Assembly: GCF_002104765.1 (NCBI RefSeq) | Contig: NZ_NCXM01000002.1 | Coordinates: 1-64,000 of the forward strand | Length of the DNA: 64,000 bases | Source of the DNA: Mycolicibacterium vulneris | GTDB lineage: Bacteria; Actinomycetota; Actinomycetes; Mycobacteriales; Mycobacteriaceae | Direction of reading: 5' to 3' | Shown here: positions 10,242 through 19,895 of the stretch, piece after piece | How the letters are laid out: every line of letters starts with the position of its first letter | How positions within the stretch are numbered: the first letter of the stretch is position 1 | Made by a program: the position numbers and the translations under genes | Notes under the pieces: model-generated | Database searches by the model: none | The model's input: the letters and a program-made list of their open reading frames with translations, nothing else | Told to the model about the DNA's origin: nothing

Positions 10242-10260
10242 GCATGCGACCCGCGCATGC
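10242..10260 (+). promoter_or_regulatory. Hairpin in the M-box expression platform
   Basis: GCATGCG (10242-10248) pairs with CGCATGC (10254-10260) across a 5-nt loop, 11 nt before the GAGGAGG ribosome site of the short upstream ORF. It is a candidate switch element; its pairing partner in the aptamer is not resolved. Confidence 0.4.
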
Positions 10261-10288
10261 GTCGTGACCGCGAGGAGGTGAGGGACAC

Positions 10289-10375
10289 ATGAGTTCTAGC
10301 GATAGCGACAGTCCGGACCGAAGTCCGAACTGTGTTTCGTCCCGATCCGGGCTCCGGCGCGACTTTCTCGGCTGA
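10289..10375 (+). CDS. Short upstream ORF (28 aa) in the M-box leader
   Basis: The ATG at 10289 is preceded by a near-perfect ribosome site GAGGAGG (10272-10278) with a 10-nt spacer, and the frame ends with TGA at 10373-10375. The 28-residue peptide is Ser/Asp/Arg-rich (starts MSSSDSDSPDRSPN) with no known domain. It lies between the riboswitch aptamer and the Rv1535-like gene. I infer a role in leader control, for example by exposing or hiding a Rho-dependent terminator, rather than a stable protein. The ribosome site is the main evidence that it is translated. Confidence 0.55.
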   Translation: MSSSDSDSPDRSPNCVSSRSGLRRDFLG

Positions 10376-10481
10376 GACGTCGCAACGCTGAGTGGTTATC
10401 GCCCAAGCGTTCTGAGATCACACGGGATGGGACACGTCAGTCCAGTCAGTCCCCGTTGGATCTCCCCTTTAGGAGGCGATG

Positions 10482-10733
10482 ATGACCGCAGCTTTCTACG
10501 ACGAAGTGCTCACCGTAGCTCCCACCCCCACGCTGACCGTGGTGCGCGACACCGACACGATCCCGGCTCCCGCCCAGGCTCCCGTGGCCAAGGGCCGCCG
10601 CCGGTCCGACAGCGCACCGTTCGGCGCCGGGGGCGACCCACTGGTCGACGGCGCCGCCCGCCTGCTGAGCGTCCCGCTGCGTCACGTGTACGCCGCGCTG
10701 TGGCGGGTTGGCGTCCTCGAAGTCCGGGCCTGA
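10482..10733 (+). CDS. Magnesium-regulated small protein, Rv1535-like
   Basis: An 83-residue protein of unknown function. Two adjacent ATGs (10479 and 10482) follow AGGAGG (10471-10476); the second gives the better 5-nt spacing. Seen: N-terminal MTAAFYDEVLTVAPTPTLTV, a proline/alanine-rich middle, a basic GRRRSDSAPFG patch and a hydrophobic C-terminal segment (LLSVPLRHVYAALWRVGVLE) that may be an amphipathic helix. Placement under an M-box suggests expression when Mg2+ is scarce and a role in Mg2+ homeostasis or envelope adaptation, but no activity can be read from the sequence. A strong terminator follows. Confidence 0.75.
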   Translation: MTAAFYDEVLTVAPTPTLTVVRDTDTIPAPAQAPVAKGRRRSDSAPFGAGGDPLVDGAARLLSVPLRHVYAALWRVGVLEVRA

Positions 10734-10767
10734 AAGCCGAACTTCGATGGACGTCGAACAACCGTGG

Positions 10768-10823
10768 CTCCAAGGGGTCGCCTGGCCGCAAACCTAGTTC
10801 TGCGCCTTGGCGACCCCTTGGAG
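10768..10823 (+). terminator. Perfect 15-bp hairpin terminator between the M-box gene and ileS
   Basis: Arms 10768-10782 and 10809-10823 are perfectly complementary (CTCCAAGGGGTCGCC and its reverse complement) around a 26-nt loop, 35 nt after the Rv1535-like stop codon. It separates the Mg2+ unit from the ileS leader promoter. Confidence 0.75.
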
Positions 10824-10847
10824 TGCACCCGGATTTGCGGGTCTTCG

Positions 10848-10853
10848 TAGAAT
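10848..10853 (+). promoter_or_regulatory. -10 box of the ileS leader
   Basis: TAGAAT lies just downstream of the hairpin terminator and about 8 nt before the start of the T-box structure. No clear -35 is visible, which is common in mycobacteria. Confidence 0.5.
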
Positions 10854-10860
10854 CGATCTA

Positions 10861-11060
10861 CTGGCGTCGATCCGGCCATCACCGGGGAGCCTTCGGAAGA
10901 ACAGCCGTCCCGGCTCAGTAGAACCGAACGGGTAGGCCCGTCACAGCCGTCATCGAGCGGCCACGCGAAAGCGCGGCAAGCGGGGTGGTACCGCGGCGCT
11001 CGCGCAGCCCGCGCGTCGTCGTCCCCGGTTTGCACCGTGGCACAGGAGACAACGCGCATC
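10861..11060 (+). promoter_or_regulatory. T-box riboswitch of ileS (ultrashort Stem I, translational type)
   Basis: The leader carries the T-box sequence GGGGTGGTACCGCGG (10983-10997); its TGGT bulge (10986-10989) can pair with the ACCA end of uncharged tRNA-Ile. Stem I is very short: GATCCGGCC-ATC-ACCGGGGAGCC, with the isoleucine specifier ATC at 10878-10880. Actinobacterial ileS T-boxes of this kind act by exposing or hiding the ribosome site, here AGGAG at 11044-11048, instead of by termination. No terminator hairpin with a U tract precedes the gene, which agrees with that. Confidence 0.9.
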
Positions 11061-14000
11061 GTGACCGACACACCCGGCCCCGAAGCTGACCTCGAGGCTC
11101 AGCCGGTGGGCTCCGTCCGGGCCTACCCCAAGCCGGCCGGCGGAGCGCCCGACTTCCCGGCGCTCGAGCTCGAGGTGCTGGACTATTGGGCCCGCGACGA
11201 CACCTTCCGGGCCAGCATCGCCCGCCGTGACGGCGCGCCGGAATACGTGTTCTACGACGGGCCGCCGTTCGCCAACGGGCTGCCGCACTACGGGCACCTG
11301 CTCACCGGCTACGTCAAGGACATCGTCCCGCGCTACCGCACCATGCGCGGCTACAAGGTTGAGCGCCGCTTCGGCTGGGACACCCACGGGCTGCCGGCCG
11401 AACTCGAAGTCGAGCGCCAGCTGGGCATCACCGACAAATCGCAGATCGACGACATGGGCATCGCAGCGTTCAACGACGCCTGCCGCGCCTCGGTGCTGCG
11501 CTACACCGACGAGTGGCAGGCCTACGTCACCCGCCAGGCCCGCTGGGTCGACTTCGACAACGACTACAAGACGCTGGACCTGCCCTACATGGAGTCGGTG
11601 ATCTGGGCGTTCAAACAGCTCTGGGACAAGGGCCTGGCATACGAGGGCTACCGGGTGTTGCCCTACTGCTGGCGCGACGAAACCCCGCTGTCCAACCACG
11701 AATTGCGGATGGACGACGACGTGTACCAGAGCCGCCAGGACCCCGCGCTGACCGTGGGATTCAAAGTCACCGGCGGTGACTTGGACGGCGCTTATTTGTT
11801 GGTGTGGACGACGACGCCGTGGACCCTGCCGTCCAACCTGGCCGTCGCCGTCAACCCCGACGTGACCTACGTCGAGGTCGAGGCCGAGGGCAAGCGTTTC
11901 GTCCTCGCGGAGCCGCGGCTGGCCGCGTACGCGCGCGAATTGGGCTTCGAAAAAGGAGATGCGCCCGCGATTTTGGCCACCTATCGCGGCGCCGACCTGC
12001 TCGGCACCCGCTACCTGCCGCCGTTCCCGTACTTCATGGATACGGCCAACGCGTTTCAGGTGCTGCCCGGTGAGTTCGTCACCACCGAGGACGGTACCGG
12101 CATCGTGCACATGGCGCCGGCCTACGGCGAGGACGACATGGCCACCACCGACAAGGTCGGCATCACCCCGGTCACGCCCGTCGATTCCAAGGGGCGCTTC
12201 GACGCCACGGTCCCGGATTACCAGGGACAGCACGTCTTTGACGCCAACCCGCACATCATCCGCGACCTGAAGAACGGCAGCGGTCCCGCCGCGGCCAACG
12301 GCGCGGTGCTGCTGCGCCACGAAACCTACGAGCACCCCTACCCGCACTGCTGGCGCTGCCGCAACCCGCTGATCTATCGGGCGGTGTCCTCGTGGTTCGT
12401 CGCGGTCACCGAATTCCGGGACCGGATGGTCGAGCTCAACCAGCAGATCACCTGGTACCCCGAGCATGTCAAGGACGGCCAGTTCGGCAAGTGGCTGCAG
12501 GGCGCGCGCGACTGGTCGATCTCACGAAACCGCTACTGGGGCACCCCGATTCCGGTATGGAAGTCCGACGACCCCGCCTACCCGCGGGTCGACGCCTACG
12601 GCAGCCTCGACGAACTCGAACGCGACTTCGGGGTGCGGCCCACCAACCTGCACCGGCCCTACATCGACGAGCTGACCCGGCCCAACCCCGACGACCCGAC
12701 CGGGGCCAGCACAATGCGCCGCATCCCCGACGTGCTCGACGTGTGGTTCGACTCGGGATCGATGCCTTACGCCCAGGTGCACTTCCCGTTCGAGAACTCC
12801 GAGTGGTTCGACGGTCATTACCCCGGCGACTTCATCGTCGAGTACATCGGGCAGACCCGCGGCTGGTTCTACACCCTGCACGTGCTGGCCACCGCGCTGT
12901 TCGATCGTCCCGCCTTCAAAACCTGTGTGGCACATGGCATCGTGCTGGGATCCGACGGCCAGAAGATGAGCAAGTCGCTGCGCAACTATCCCGATGTCAG
13001 CGAGGTGTTCGACCGCGACGGCTCCGACGCCATGCGCTGGTTCCTGATGGCCTCGCCGATCCTGCGCGGGGGCAATCTCATCGTCACCGAGCAGGGCATC
13101 CGCGAGGGTGTGCGCCAGGTGCTGCTGCCGTTCTGGAACGCCTACAGCTTCCTGGCCCTCTATGCGCCCAAAGTCGGTACCTGGCGCACCGATTCGACGC
13201 AGGTGCTGGACCGCTACATCCTGGCCAAGCTCGCCGAGCTGCGCGACGACCTGACCCACGAGATGGACACCTGTGATATCTCGCGGGCCTGCGAGCAGCT
13301 GCGCCAGTTCACCGACGCGCTGACGAACTGGTATGTGCGACGGTCGCGTTCACGGTTCTGGGAAGAAGACGTCGACGCCATCGACACCTTGCACACCGTG
13401 CTGGAGGTGACGGCGCGGCTGGCCGCGCCGCTGCTTCCGTCGGTGACCGAAATCGTTTGGCGCGGCCTGACTTCGCAGCGGTCGGTGCACCTCACCGATT
13501 GGCCGCAGGCCGGCGACGTTCCCGCCGACCCCGACCTGGTCGCCGCGATGGATCAGGTCCGCGCGGTCTGCTCGGCTGCGTCCTCGTTGCGCAAGGCCAA
13601 GAAGCTGCGGGTGCGGCTGCCGCTGCCGAAACTCACAGTGGCGGTGGAGAATCCGCAGCGGCTGGAGCCCTTCGCCGACCTGATCGCCGATGAGCTGAAC
13701 GTCAAGAGCGTCGAGCTGACCGATGCGATCGACACCTACGGCCGCTTCGAGCTCACCGTCAACGCGCGGGTGGCCGGGCCGCGGCTGGGCAAGGACGTGC
13801 AGGCGGCGATCAAGGCGGTCAAGGCGGGGGAGGGCGTCGTCAATCCGGACGGGACCCTGACCGCCGGGCCCGCGGTGCTGCAACCCGAGGAATACAGCTC
13901 ACGGCTGGTCGCGGCCGACCCGGAATTCACTGCGGCGCTGCCCGACGGGGCGGGGCTGGTGGTGCTGGACGGCACGGTGACCCCGGAACTCGAGGCCGAA

Positions 14001-14234
14001 GGCTGGGCCAAGGACCGGATCCGCGAGCTGCAGGAGCTGCGCAAGTCGACGGGTCTGGATGTGTCCGACCGGATTTCGGTGGTGATGGCCGTGCCCGGCG
14101 AGCGGGCCGACTGGGCGCGCACCCACCGCGACCTCATCGCGGGCGAGATCCTGGCCACCAGTTTCGAGTTCGGCGATCCGGCCGGTGGCGTTGAGATCGG
14201 CGACGGCGTGCGGGTGAGCATCGCCAAGGCCTGA
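11061..14234 (+). CDS. ileS: Isoleucyl-tRNA synthetase
   Basis: Class I synthetase that charges tRNA-Ile in the cytosol. From GTG 11061 the product has 1,057 residues; this start is chosen because AGGAG sits 12 nt upstream, whereas the upstream in-frame GTG (11037) would place the ribosome site inside the gene. The class I signatures are clear: HYGH at residues 76-79 and KMSKS at about 635-639. Between them lies the CP1 editing domain ([15 protein letters not shown] and surrounding). Length and sequence put it in the long, eukaryote-like IleS class. Expression is controlled by the T-box leader directly upstream. Confidence 0.97.
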   Translation: MTDTPGPEADLEAQPVGSVRAYPKPAGGAPDFPALELEVLDYWARDDTFRASIARRDGAPEYVFYDGPPFANGLPHYGHLLTGYVKDIVPRYRTMRGYKVERRFGWDTHGLPAELEVERQLGITDKSQIDDMGIAAFNDACRASVLRYTDEWQAYVTRQARWVDFDNDYKTLDLPYMESVIWAFKQLWDKGLAYEGYRVLPYCWRDETPLSNHELRMDDDVYQSRQDPALTVGFKVTGGDLDGAYLLVWTTTPWTLPSNLAVAVNPDVTYVEVEAEGKRFVLAEPRLAAYARELGFEKGDAPAILATYRGADLLGTRYLPPFPYFMDTANAFQVLPGEFVTTEDGTGIVHMAPAYGEDDMATTDKVGITPVTPVDSKGRFDATVPDYQGQHVFDANPHIIRDLKNGSGPAAANGAVLLRHETYEHPYPHCWRCRNPLIYRAVSSWFVAVTEFRDRMVELNQQITWYPEHVKDGQFGKWLQGARDWSISRNRYWGTPIPVWKSDDPAYPRVDAYGSLDELERDFGVRPTNLHRPYIDELTRPNPDDPTGASTMRRIPDVLDVWFDSGSMPYAQVHFPFENSEWFDGHYPGDFIVEYIGQTRGWFYTLHVLATALFDRPAFKTCVAHGIVLGSDGQKMSKSLRNYPDVSEVFDRDGSDAMRWFLMASPILRGGNLIVTEQGIREGVRQVLLPFWNAYSFLALYAPKVGTWRTDSTQVLDRYILAKLAELRDDLTHEMDTCDISRACEQLRQFTDALTNWYVRRSRSRFWEEDVDAIDTLHTVLEVTARLAAPLLPSVTEIVWRGLTSQRSVHLTDWPQAGDVPADPDLVAAMDQVRAVCSAASSLRKAKKLRVRLPLPKLTVAVENPQRLEPFADLIADELNVKSVELTDAIDTYGRFELTVNARVAGPRLGKDVQAAIKAVKAGEGVVNPDGTLTAGPAVLQPEEYSSRLVAADPEFTAALPDGAGLVVLDGTVTPELEAEGWAKDRIRELQELRKSTGLDVSDRISVVMAVPGERADWARTHRDLIAGEILATSFEFGDPAGGVEIGDGVRVSIAKA

Positions 14235-14238
14235 CCGG

Positions 14239-14760
14239 TCAAGCGCGAGATCGCAGCGCCCGGTGGGCATGCGGCCAGAACGGCATGCCCACCGCCACCG
14301 TTGCCCCGGTGGCGATCAGGGCGACCGCGACGTCGACGCTCTCGCGGCCATCGGAGGCCCAGTAGACGTCCTTGAGATCCAACAGCAGCGCCAATTCGTC
14401 GACGATCATCGCGTTGGCGGCACCGTACGCCACCGCTGCCGCGGGATGGCGCCGTTGCTTCTCGCTTCCGCGCAGACCCACGCCGGCCACCGTCGCCAGC
14501 ATCCCGATCCCGATGTTGTAGTGGTGAAAGTGCTTGCCGCCCAACGACACACCGCCGCCGGACGGTCCATGGCCGGCGCGGATCCAGTGGGTGAGGCCGC
14601 GCAGGCCCGCGAAGGTGAGGGTGAACGACGCCCACGCCAGCACCGTGGCCTGCTCCCCGGGTTGCAGGCGTTCGTTCCATTGATGGCGCAGCCGCGCCCA
14701 TTTCGTCGAGGGCGACGCGCCCTTGTGCGGGGCGGCCGTGTCGCCATGCCCGGCGTTCAT
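14239..14760 (-). CDS. Integral membrane protein, 173 aa, unknown function
   Basis: After a basic N-terminus (about 35 residues), the protein has several hydrophobic stretches: [50 protein letters not shown] and [19 protein letters not shown], which suggests four membrane spans. A histidine cluster ([10 protein letters not shown]) lies between the first two, and [14 protein letters not shown] sits just after the third. It converges on ileS with only 4 bp between stop codons. No family assignment is made. Its start overlaps the stop of a 24-codon ORF by ATGA. Confidence 0.7.
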   Translation of the reverse strand: MNAGHGDTAAPHKGASPSTKWARLRHQWNERLQPGEQATVLAWASFTLTFAGLRGLTHWIRAGHGPSGGGVSLGGKHFHHYNIGIGMLATVAGVGLRGSEKQRRHPAAAVAYGAANAMIVDELALLLDLKDVYWASDGRESVDVAVALIATGATVAVGMPFWPHAHRALRSRA

Positions 14761-14831
14761 CGGCCGTCCTCGACCGCGTTGGCCCAGCGCTGCGAGTTGC
14801 AGATCCGCCGGTGCGCCAGGTTCATGGCCAT
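14757..14831 (-). pseudogene. 24-codon ORF resembling the N-terminus of a SAM methyltransferase
   Basis: Reading from ATG 14831, the peptide is [16 protein letters not shown] plus eight residues, ending in a TGA that overlaps the next ATG (ATGA). From recall, the NLAHR-C-S-RWA pattern is the usual beginning of a group of mycobacterial class I methyltransferases, whose SAM-binding domain is absent here. It may be a truncated relic, or a short leader translationally coupled to the membrane protein. Confidence 0.3.
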
Positions 14832-14869
14832 GACAAAACGTTAGTCCAACTGGCCGCTCGTGCGGGCCC

Positions 14870-14875
14870 TAGCAT
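14870..14875 (+). promoter_or_regulatory. -10 box of dinX, leaderless arrangement
   Basis: TAGCAT ends 7 nt before the GTG at 14883, and no Shine-Dalgarno is present. This supports the GTG as both the transcription and translation start. Confidence 0.5.
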
Positions 14876-14882
14876 CGAGCGT

Positions 14883-16292
14883 GTGGAGTCGCGGTGGGTG
14901 CTGCACCTGGACATGGACGCGTTCTTCGCCTCCGTCGAGCAACTCACCCGCCCGACGTTGCGCGGACGCCCGGTGCTGGTCGGCGGTGTGGGCGGGCGCG
15001 GCGTGGTGGCCGGGGCCAGCTACGAGGCGCGCGTCTTCGGGGCGCGCTCGGCCATGCCCATGCATCAGGCCCGCCGGCTGGTCGGTGTGAGCGCGGTGGT
15101 GCTGCCGCCGCGCGGCGTGGTGTACGGGCTGGCCAGCAGGCGCGTATTCGACACCATCCGCGCCGTGGTGCCCGTGGTCGAGCAGTTGTCCTTCGACGAG
15201 GGATTCGGCGAACCCGCGCAGCTCGCCGGGGCGTCCGCCGAGGACGTCGAGGCGTTCTGCGAGGACCTGCGGCGCCGCGTCCGCGACGACACCGGCCTGA
15301 TCGCCTCGGTGGGCGCCGGATCGGGCAAGCAGATCGCGAAGATCGCCTCCGGGCTGGCCAAGCCCGACGGGGTCCGGGTGGTGCGCCCCGCCGAAGAACG
15401 ATCGTTGCTCGGCGGGCTGCCGGTGCGCCGGCTGTGGGGGATCGGCCCGGTCGCCGAGGAAAGGCTGCATCGCCTGGGTATCGAGACCATCGGCGAGCTG
15501 GCCGCGCTGACCGAGGCTGAGGCGGCCAACATCCTGGGCGCCACGATCGGGCCGGCGCTGCACCGGCTGGCCCGCGGTATCGACGACCGCCCGGTCGCCG
15601 AGCGCGCCGAGGCCAAGCAGATCAGCTCCGAATCGACCTTCGTCGCCGACCTGACCAGCCTGGAGCAGTTGCGTGAGGCCATCGAACCGATCGCCGAGCA
15701 CGCCCATCACCGCCTGCTGCGCGACGGGCGTGGCGCGCGCACCGTCACCGTCAAGCTGAAAAAATCCGACATGAGCACGCTGACCCGGTCCGCGACGCTG
15801 CCCTATGCCACCACCGAGGTCGCCGCGTTGGTGGGCATGGCCCGCCGGCTGCTGCTCGATCCGCGCGAGATCGGGCCCATTCGCCTTCTCGGCGTGGGCT
15901 TTTCGGGGCTGAGCGATGTGCGCCAGGAATCGCTGTTCCCGGATTTGGAACTGGCGGCGCCGCAGCCGGATTCATCGTCGGTGGAGACCGCGACCGAAGC
16001 CATGTATGGGCCCGGCCCCCAGACAACAGAAGCCGCGGGGTGGCGGGTCGGCGACGACGTCGCCCACCGCGAGCTCGGGCACGGCTGGGTGCAGGGCGCG
16101 GGCCACGGCGTGGTCACCGCGCGGTTCGAAACCCGCAGCTCCGGCCCCGGCCCCGCCCGGACGTTTCCCGCCGACGGCGGCGAGCTGGTGCGCGCCAACC
16201 CGATCGATTCCCTGGATTGGCCCGAGTACGCGGGGGGGCTGCAGGCCGATGCGATGTCAACCCCACCGGGCCACGACGTCGGGGACCGGTAG
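14883..16292 (+). CDS. dinX: DNA polymerase IV (Y family, DinX)
   Basis: Error-prone translesion polymerase of 469 residues. GTG 14883 is chosen because [17 protein letters not shown] matches the start of mycobacterial DinX and a TAGCAT box lies 7 nt upstream; the open frame extends further up but looks non-coding. Catalytic acidic residues are present: [12 protein letters not shown] at the N-terminus and SFDEGF in the palm. Fingers and thumb follow, then the little-finger domain, and near the C-terminus QESLF, a good sliding-clamp binding motif (QxxLF), so it should interact with DnaN. Its last 36 bp overlap the end of ansA on the other strand. Confidence 0.95.
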   Translation: MESRWVLHLDMDAFFASVEQLTRPTLRGRPVLVGGVGGRGVVAGASYEARVFGARSAMPMHQARRLVGVSAVVLPPRGVVYGLASRRVFDTIRAVVPVVEQLSFDEGFGEPAQLAGASAEDVEAFCEDLRRRVRDDTGLIASVGAGSGKQIAKIASGLAKPDGVRVVRPAEERSLLGGLPVRRLWGIGPVAEERLHRLGIETIGELAALTEAEAANILGATIGPALHRLARGIDDRPVAERAEAKQISSESTFVADLTSLEQLREAIEPIAEHAHHRLLRDGRGARTVTVKLKKSDMSTLTRSATLPYATTEVAALVGMARRLLLDPREIGPIRLLGVGFSGLSDVRQESLFPDLELAAPQPDSSSVETATEAMYGPGPQTTEAAGWRVGDDVAHRELGHGWVQGAGHGVVTARFETRSSGPGPARTFPADGGELVRANPIDSLDWPEYAGGLQADAMSTPPGHDVGDR

Positions 16293-17195
16293 CTCGGCGG
16301 CCAGCGCGGCGATCAGCAGGACGCGCGCCTGAGGCGGTCGCAGCCGCGGCACCATCACCGCCCCGGCCGCCGCCATGTCGTGCCCGGGGCCGTAGCTGGC
16401 GCCGACCCGTCCGCCGGGTACACGGGTGGACACCGCGACGACGACCCCGTCGCCGCAGTGCCGCCGCACCGCGTCGACGACCGCGGGCCCGGCGTTTCCC
16501 GAACCCAGCGCCTCGAGCACCACGCCCCGCGCCCCGGCGGCCACGCACGCATCGAGGGCCACCCCGTCGCTGCCCAGGTACGCCGCGACGATGTCGACGC
16601 GCGGCGCGTCGGCGGCCCGCAGATCGCCGACGTACGGGCGGGTCTTCGGGCCGGTGAGGGTCACGCCGCCGGCCACGGTGCCGAGCAGCCTGCCGGTGAA
16701 GCCGCTGAGGTCCTCGGTGGCCACCTTGCTCATGCCCAGCGGCTGCCGCACCCGGCCGGCGAAACACAGCACCACGCCCAGGTCGCGGGCGGCGGGGCTG
16801 GCCGCCACCGCCAGGGCGTCACGCACATTCGCGGGGCCGTCCGCGTCGGGGGCGTCGGCGCTGCGCATGGCGCCGGTCAGCACTACCGGGGCCCGGCCCG
16901 CGTAGGTGAGATCGAGCCAGAGCGCACTTTCTTCCATGGTGTCGGTGCCGTGCAGCACCACCACACCGTCGGCCCCGCCGTCGACCGCGGTCGTCACCGC
17001 GTCGCGGATTCGGTCCCAATCGGCCAGCGTCAGCTCCGAGCTGTCGACCGCCAGCAGGTCGACGACGTCGACATCGTGTTCGCCGCGGAAGGGCGCCGTC
17101 AGGTCCGAGCCGCTGTACGAGGGTCGGTGCACCCCGTCGGCGCCGGTGCCGGTCGATATCGTGCCCCCGGTGGCGATCACGGTGAGGCGGGCCAT
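16257..17195 (-). CDS. ansA: L-asparaginase
   Basis: Hydrolyses L-asparagine to aspartate and ammonia; in mycobacteria AnsA supports nitrogen assimilation and acid resistance. The 312-residue product begins [15 protein letters not shown], carrying the first catalytic Thr loop (TGGTIS); the second signature, [10 protein letters not shown], holds the Thr-Asp pair. An in-frame ATG six codons upstream (17213) is also possible. No signal peptide. The gene converges on dinX with overlapping 3' ends and is divergent from lspA. Corresponds to Rv1538c. Confidence 0.93.
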   Translation of the reverse strand: MARLTVIATGGTISTGTGADGVHRPSYSGSDLTAPFRGEHDVDVVDLLAVDSSELTLADWDRIRDAVTTAVDGGADGVVVLHGTDTMEESALWLDLTYAGRAPVVLTGAMRSADAPDADGPANVRDALAVAASPAARDLGVVLCFAGRVRQPLGMSKVATEDLSGFTGRLLGTVAGGVTLTGPKTRPYVGDLRAADAPRVDIVAAYLGSDGVALDACVAAGARGVVLEALGSGNAGPAVVDAVRRHCGDGVVVAVSTRVPGGRVGASYGPGHDMAAAGAVMVPRLRPPQARVLLIAALAAELPVPDVVARWG

Positions 17196-17267
17196 GGTGG
17201 CATCATTGCGCATTGCCGCTGCGCGGACATGGCTAGCCTGCGTGGGGCAGTAGGGGATGATGGGGAA

Positions 17268-17948
17268 GTGCCTGAAGAACCAACGAAATCGACTGAGCCG
17301 GTGACCTCAGCCGAAGAGGCTGGTGAGGCCGCCCCGGTCGAGCGAGACGCGGAGCCCGAAACCGCCGCTTCGCCCCAACCCGCTCCACGGCGGATACGGC
17401 TGCTGCTGTCGATCGCGGCGATAGTCCTGGCCCTCGATGTCGTCACCAAGGTGCTTGCCGTCAAACTGCTGCCGCCCGGCCAGCCGGTGCCGATCATCGG
17501 CGATACCGTGACCTGGACCCTGGTGCGCAATTCGGGTGCGGCCTTCTCGATGGCGACCGGCTACACGTGGGTGCTGACGCTGATCGCGACCGGTGTGGTG
17601 GTCGGCATCTTCTGGATGGGACGCCGGCTGGTGTCGCCCTGGTGGGCGGTGGGCCTGGGCATGATCCTCGGCGGCGCGATGGGCAACCTGGTCGATCGCT
17701 TCTTCCGCGCCCCCGGGCCGCTTCGTGGGCATGTCGTGGACTTCTTGTCGGTCGGCTGGTGGCCGGTCTTCAACGTCGCCGACCCGTCGGTGGTCGGCGG
17801 CGCCATCCTGCTGGTGGTGCTGTCGATCTTCGGGTTCGACTTCGACTCGGTTGGTCGGCGCCACGCCGACGGCGACTCTCCGGGTCGGCGCACCGCCGGC
17901 GACCGGCACAAGGACGAGGGCGACAGCCAGGACAGCGCGGGTGAGTGA
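17268..17948 (+). CDS. lspA: Lipoprotein signal peptidase (signal peptidase II)
   Basis: Membrane aspartyl protease that removes the signal peptide from prolipoproteins after lipidation. GTG 17268 with GGGGA upstream gives 226 residues. A charged N-terminal cytoplasmic extension of about 45 residues is typical of mycobacterial LspA. Four membrane spans follow. The two catalytic aspartates sit in GNLVDRFF and FNVADPSV, and the conserved RNSGAAFS loop is present. The C-terminus is a hydrophilic Asp/Arg tail. The stop overlaps the start of the next gene by 8 bp, so the two are probably co-translated. Confidence 0.95.
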   Translation: MPEEPTKSTEPVTSAEEAGEAAPVERDAEPETAASPQPAPRRIRLLLSIAAIVLALDVVTKVLAVKLLPPGQPVPIIGDTVTWTLVRNSGAAFSMATGYTWVLTLIATGVVVGIFWMGRRLVSPWWAVGLGMILGGAMGNLVDRFFRAPGPLRGHVVDFLSVGWWPVFNVADPSVVGGAILLVVLSIFGFDFDSVGRRHADGDSPGRRTAGDRHKDEGDSQDSAGE

Positions 17949-18867
17949 CCGCTCGATGCCCGTCCCGGAGGGACTGGCGGGGATGCGCGTCGACGCCGGG
18001 CTGGCCCGCCTGCTGGGGCTGTCGCGCAGCGCGGCGGCCGCGCTCGCCGAAGACGGCGGCGTCGAACTCGACGGCGTCCAGGCCGGCAAGTCCGACCGGC
18101 TGACCGGCGGCGCCTGGCTGCAGGTGCGGCTGCCCGCGGCGCCCGCACCGCTGCAGAACACGCCGGTCGACATCGAGGGCATGACGATCCTGTACTCCGA
18201 CGACGACATCGTCGCGGTCGACAAACCGGCGGCGGTGGCCGCGCACGCGTCGGTCGGCTGGACCGGGCCCACGGTGCTCGGCGGCCTGGCCGCCGCCGGC
18301 TACCGGATCACCACATCGGGCGTGCCCGAGCGGCAGGGCATCGTGCACCGCCTCGACGTCGGCACGTCCGGGGTGATGGTGGTGGCGCTGTCCGAGCGGG
18401 CCTACACCCTGCTCAAGCGGGCGTTCAAACAGCGCACCGTCGACAAGCGCTATCACGCGCTGGTGCAAGGACATCCGGACCCGTCCAGCGGGACCATCGA
18501 CGCGCCGATCGGGCGGCACCGCGGCGGCGAGTGGAAGTTCGCGGTCACCAAGGACGGCCGGCACAGCCTCACCCACTACGACACCGTGGAGGCCTTCGTC
18601 GCCGCCAGCCTGCTCGACGTGCACCTGGAAACCGGCCGCACCCACCAGATCCGGGTGCACTTCTCCGCGCTGCATCACCCGTGCTGCGGTGACCTCGTCT
18701 ATGGCGCCGACCCCAAACTCGCGAAAAAGCTTGGGCTGGAACGCCAATGGCTGCATGCCCGCTCGCTGTCCTTCGCCCACCCGGCCGACGGCAGGCGGAT
18801 CGAGATCGTCAGCCCCTACCCGCCCGACCTGCAGCACGCGCTGGACGTGTTGCGCGACGAGGGCTGA
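17941..18867 (+). CDS. RluD-family 23S rRNA pseudouridine synthase (Rv1540-like)
   Basis: Converts specific uridines in rRNA to pseudouridine. GTG 17941 overlaps the lspA stop and gives 308 residues. Seen: an N-terminal S4-type RNA-binding domain ([20 protein letters not shown]), then the RluA/RluD catalytic core with HRLDVGTSG, whose Asp is the nucleophile, and GRTHQIRVH near the C-terminus. The lspA-rluD pairing is conserved across many bacteria. It ends 1 bp before the convergent methyltransferase gene. Confidence 0.93.
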   Translation: MSDRSMPVPEGLAGMRVDAGLARLLGLSRSAAAALAEDGGVELDGVQAGKSDRLTGGAWLQVRLPAAPAPLQNTPVDIEGMTILYSDDDIVAVDKPAAVAAHASVGWTGPTVLGGLAAAGYRITTSGVPERQGIVHRLDVGTSGVMVVALSERAYTLLKRAFKQRTVDKRYHALVQGHPDPSSGTIDAPIGRHRGGEWKFAVTKDGRHSLTHYDTVEAFVAASLLDVHLETGRTHQIRVHFSALHHPCCGDLVYGADPKLAKKLGLERQWLHARSLSFAHPADGRRIEIVSPYPPDLQHALDVLRDEG

Positions 18868-18868
18868 C

Positions 18869-19636
18869 TCAGGCGGGCTTGCGGGCCTCGACGAGCAGCC
18901 GCACGGAGTGCGTGACGAACGGCCCGCTGGATTCGATGCGCTCGTGCAGTTCGGCCAGCCGCTCCCGGTACCGCTGCACGCTGAAGTCGGGCACCGTCCA
19001 GATCACCTTGCGCAGGAAGTACACGACGGCGCCGATGTCGAAGAACTCGGCGCGCATCCGCTCCATCCGCACATCGACGATCTCCAGCCCGGCGGCCTCG
19101 GCCTGTGCACGCACGGCATCCGGGTGGAACTCGGCCCACTTCTCCGGCTGCGGCCCGATGAAGTACTCGACCAGCTCGCCCATGGTGGCCGGGCCGATGT
19201 GCTGCGCGAAGTAGGTGCCGCCCGGCCGGAGCACCCGGAGGACCTCGGTCCACCAGACGGAGATCGGGTGACGAGTGGTCACCAGGTCGAACGCGTCCTC
19301 GGCGAACGGCAGCGGCGGCTCGTCGCGGGTCGCGACGACCACCACGCCGAGCGCGTGCAGGCGCTTGGTGGCCAGCGCCGCGTTCGGCGGCCACGTCTCG
19401 ATGGCCGCCATGGTCGGCGGGAACGGTGCCGCGCCGGACAGCACCTCGCCGCCGCCGGTGTGAATGTCCAGCGCGGCCGACACCGTCGCCAACCGGCCCC
19501 GCAGCAGCCGCTGATACCCCCACGACGGGCGTTCCTCGGTGGCCCGGCCGTCCAGCCACGAAAAGTCCCAGCCGTCGACCGGCGCGGCTTCCGCCTCGGC
19601 GATCAGGTCGTCAAATGTGCGCCGCATGTCAGGCAT
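18869..19636 (-). CDS. SAM-dependent methyltransferase, class I
   Basis: The ATG at 19636 (MPDMRRTFDDL) gives 255 residues; ATG 19627 is an alternative, and the longer frame to 19714 has no homologous look. Motif I is ALDIHTGGGE, motif II lies around LGVVVVATRDEP, and the post-II segment LPFAEDAFDLVTTRHP is typical of the Methyltransf_11 group; VLRVLRPGGTYFAQHIG is motif III. Substrate unknown. It has no clear partner: it converges on the pseudouridine synthase and faces a 500-bp gap upstream. Confidence 0.8.
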   Translation of the reverse strand: MPDMRRTFDDLIAEAEAAPVDGWDFSWLDGRATEERPSWGYQRLLRGRLATVSAALDIHTGGGEVLSGAAPFPPTMAAIETWPPNAALATKRLHALGVVVVATRDEPPLPFAEDAFDLVTTRHPISVWWTEVLRVLRPGGTYFAQHIGPATMGELVEYFIGPQPEKWAEFHPDAVRAQAEAAGLEIVDVRMERMRAEFFDIGAVVYFLRKVIWTVPDFSVQRYRERLAELHERIESSGPFVTHSVRLLVEARKPA

Positions 19637-19665
19637 GCTAGGCGGCAGACCTGGCCCGCGACATG

Positions 19666-19725
19666 CCGAGATTGCCACCCTGGTCGTGCTTGGGGCCGCG
19701 ATCGCAGCCCTCACGGCAATCTCGG
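19666..19725. repeat. Inverted repeat, 11-bp arms
   Basis: CCGAGATTGCC (19666-19676) and GGCAATCTCGG (19715-19725) are perfect complements separated by 38 nt. Could be an operator pair, a hairpin at the 3' side of nothing obvious, or one unit of a dispersed repeat. Confidence 0.4.
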
Positions 19726-19754
19726 TGCGCGGCCCGCCTCAACCTAACCCGTCA

Positions 19755-19895
19755 GACCCGGCCTTGCCGGCGTCGCCCGTGGCGATCTCGGGGGCCAGGG
19801 TGCTATCGCGCCGAGTATCTCGGTGACCGTCTCCGACGGCACCCCGGCGGCGGCCAGCGCGTGGAACATGCGGCGTTGCTCATCAGTTAGTGCGC
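19755..19895 (-). pseudogene. Possible fragment of a lost minus-strand gene
   Basis: One minus-strand frame reads ALTDEQRRMFHALAAAGV, then SETVTEILGAIA, which looks like a genuine helical protein segment with mycobacterial codon use. It has no plausible start upstream and degrades into a Pro/Arg-rich tail. No family is recognised. It may be chance. Confidence 0.22.

Noticed and set aside
16380..17267. N-terminal extension of lspA by about 296 codons
   Set aside because: It lies antisense to ansA and has no membrane or protein character; GTG 17268 with a ribosome site matches the family start.
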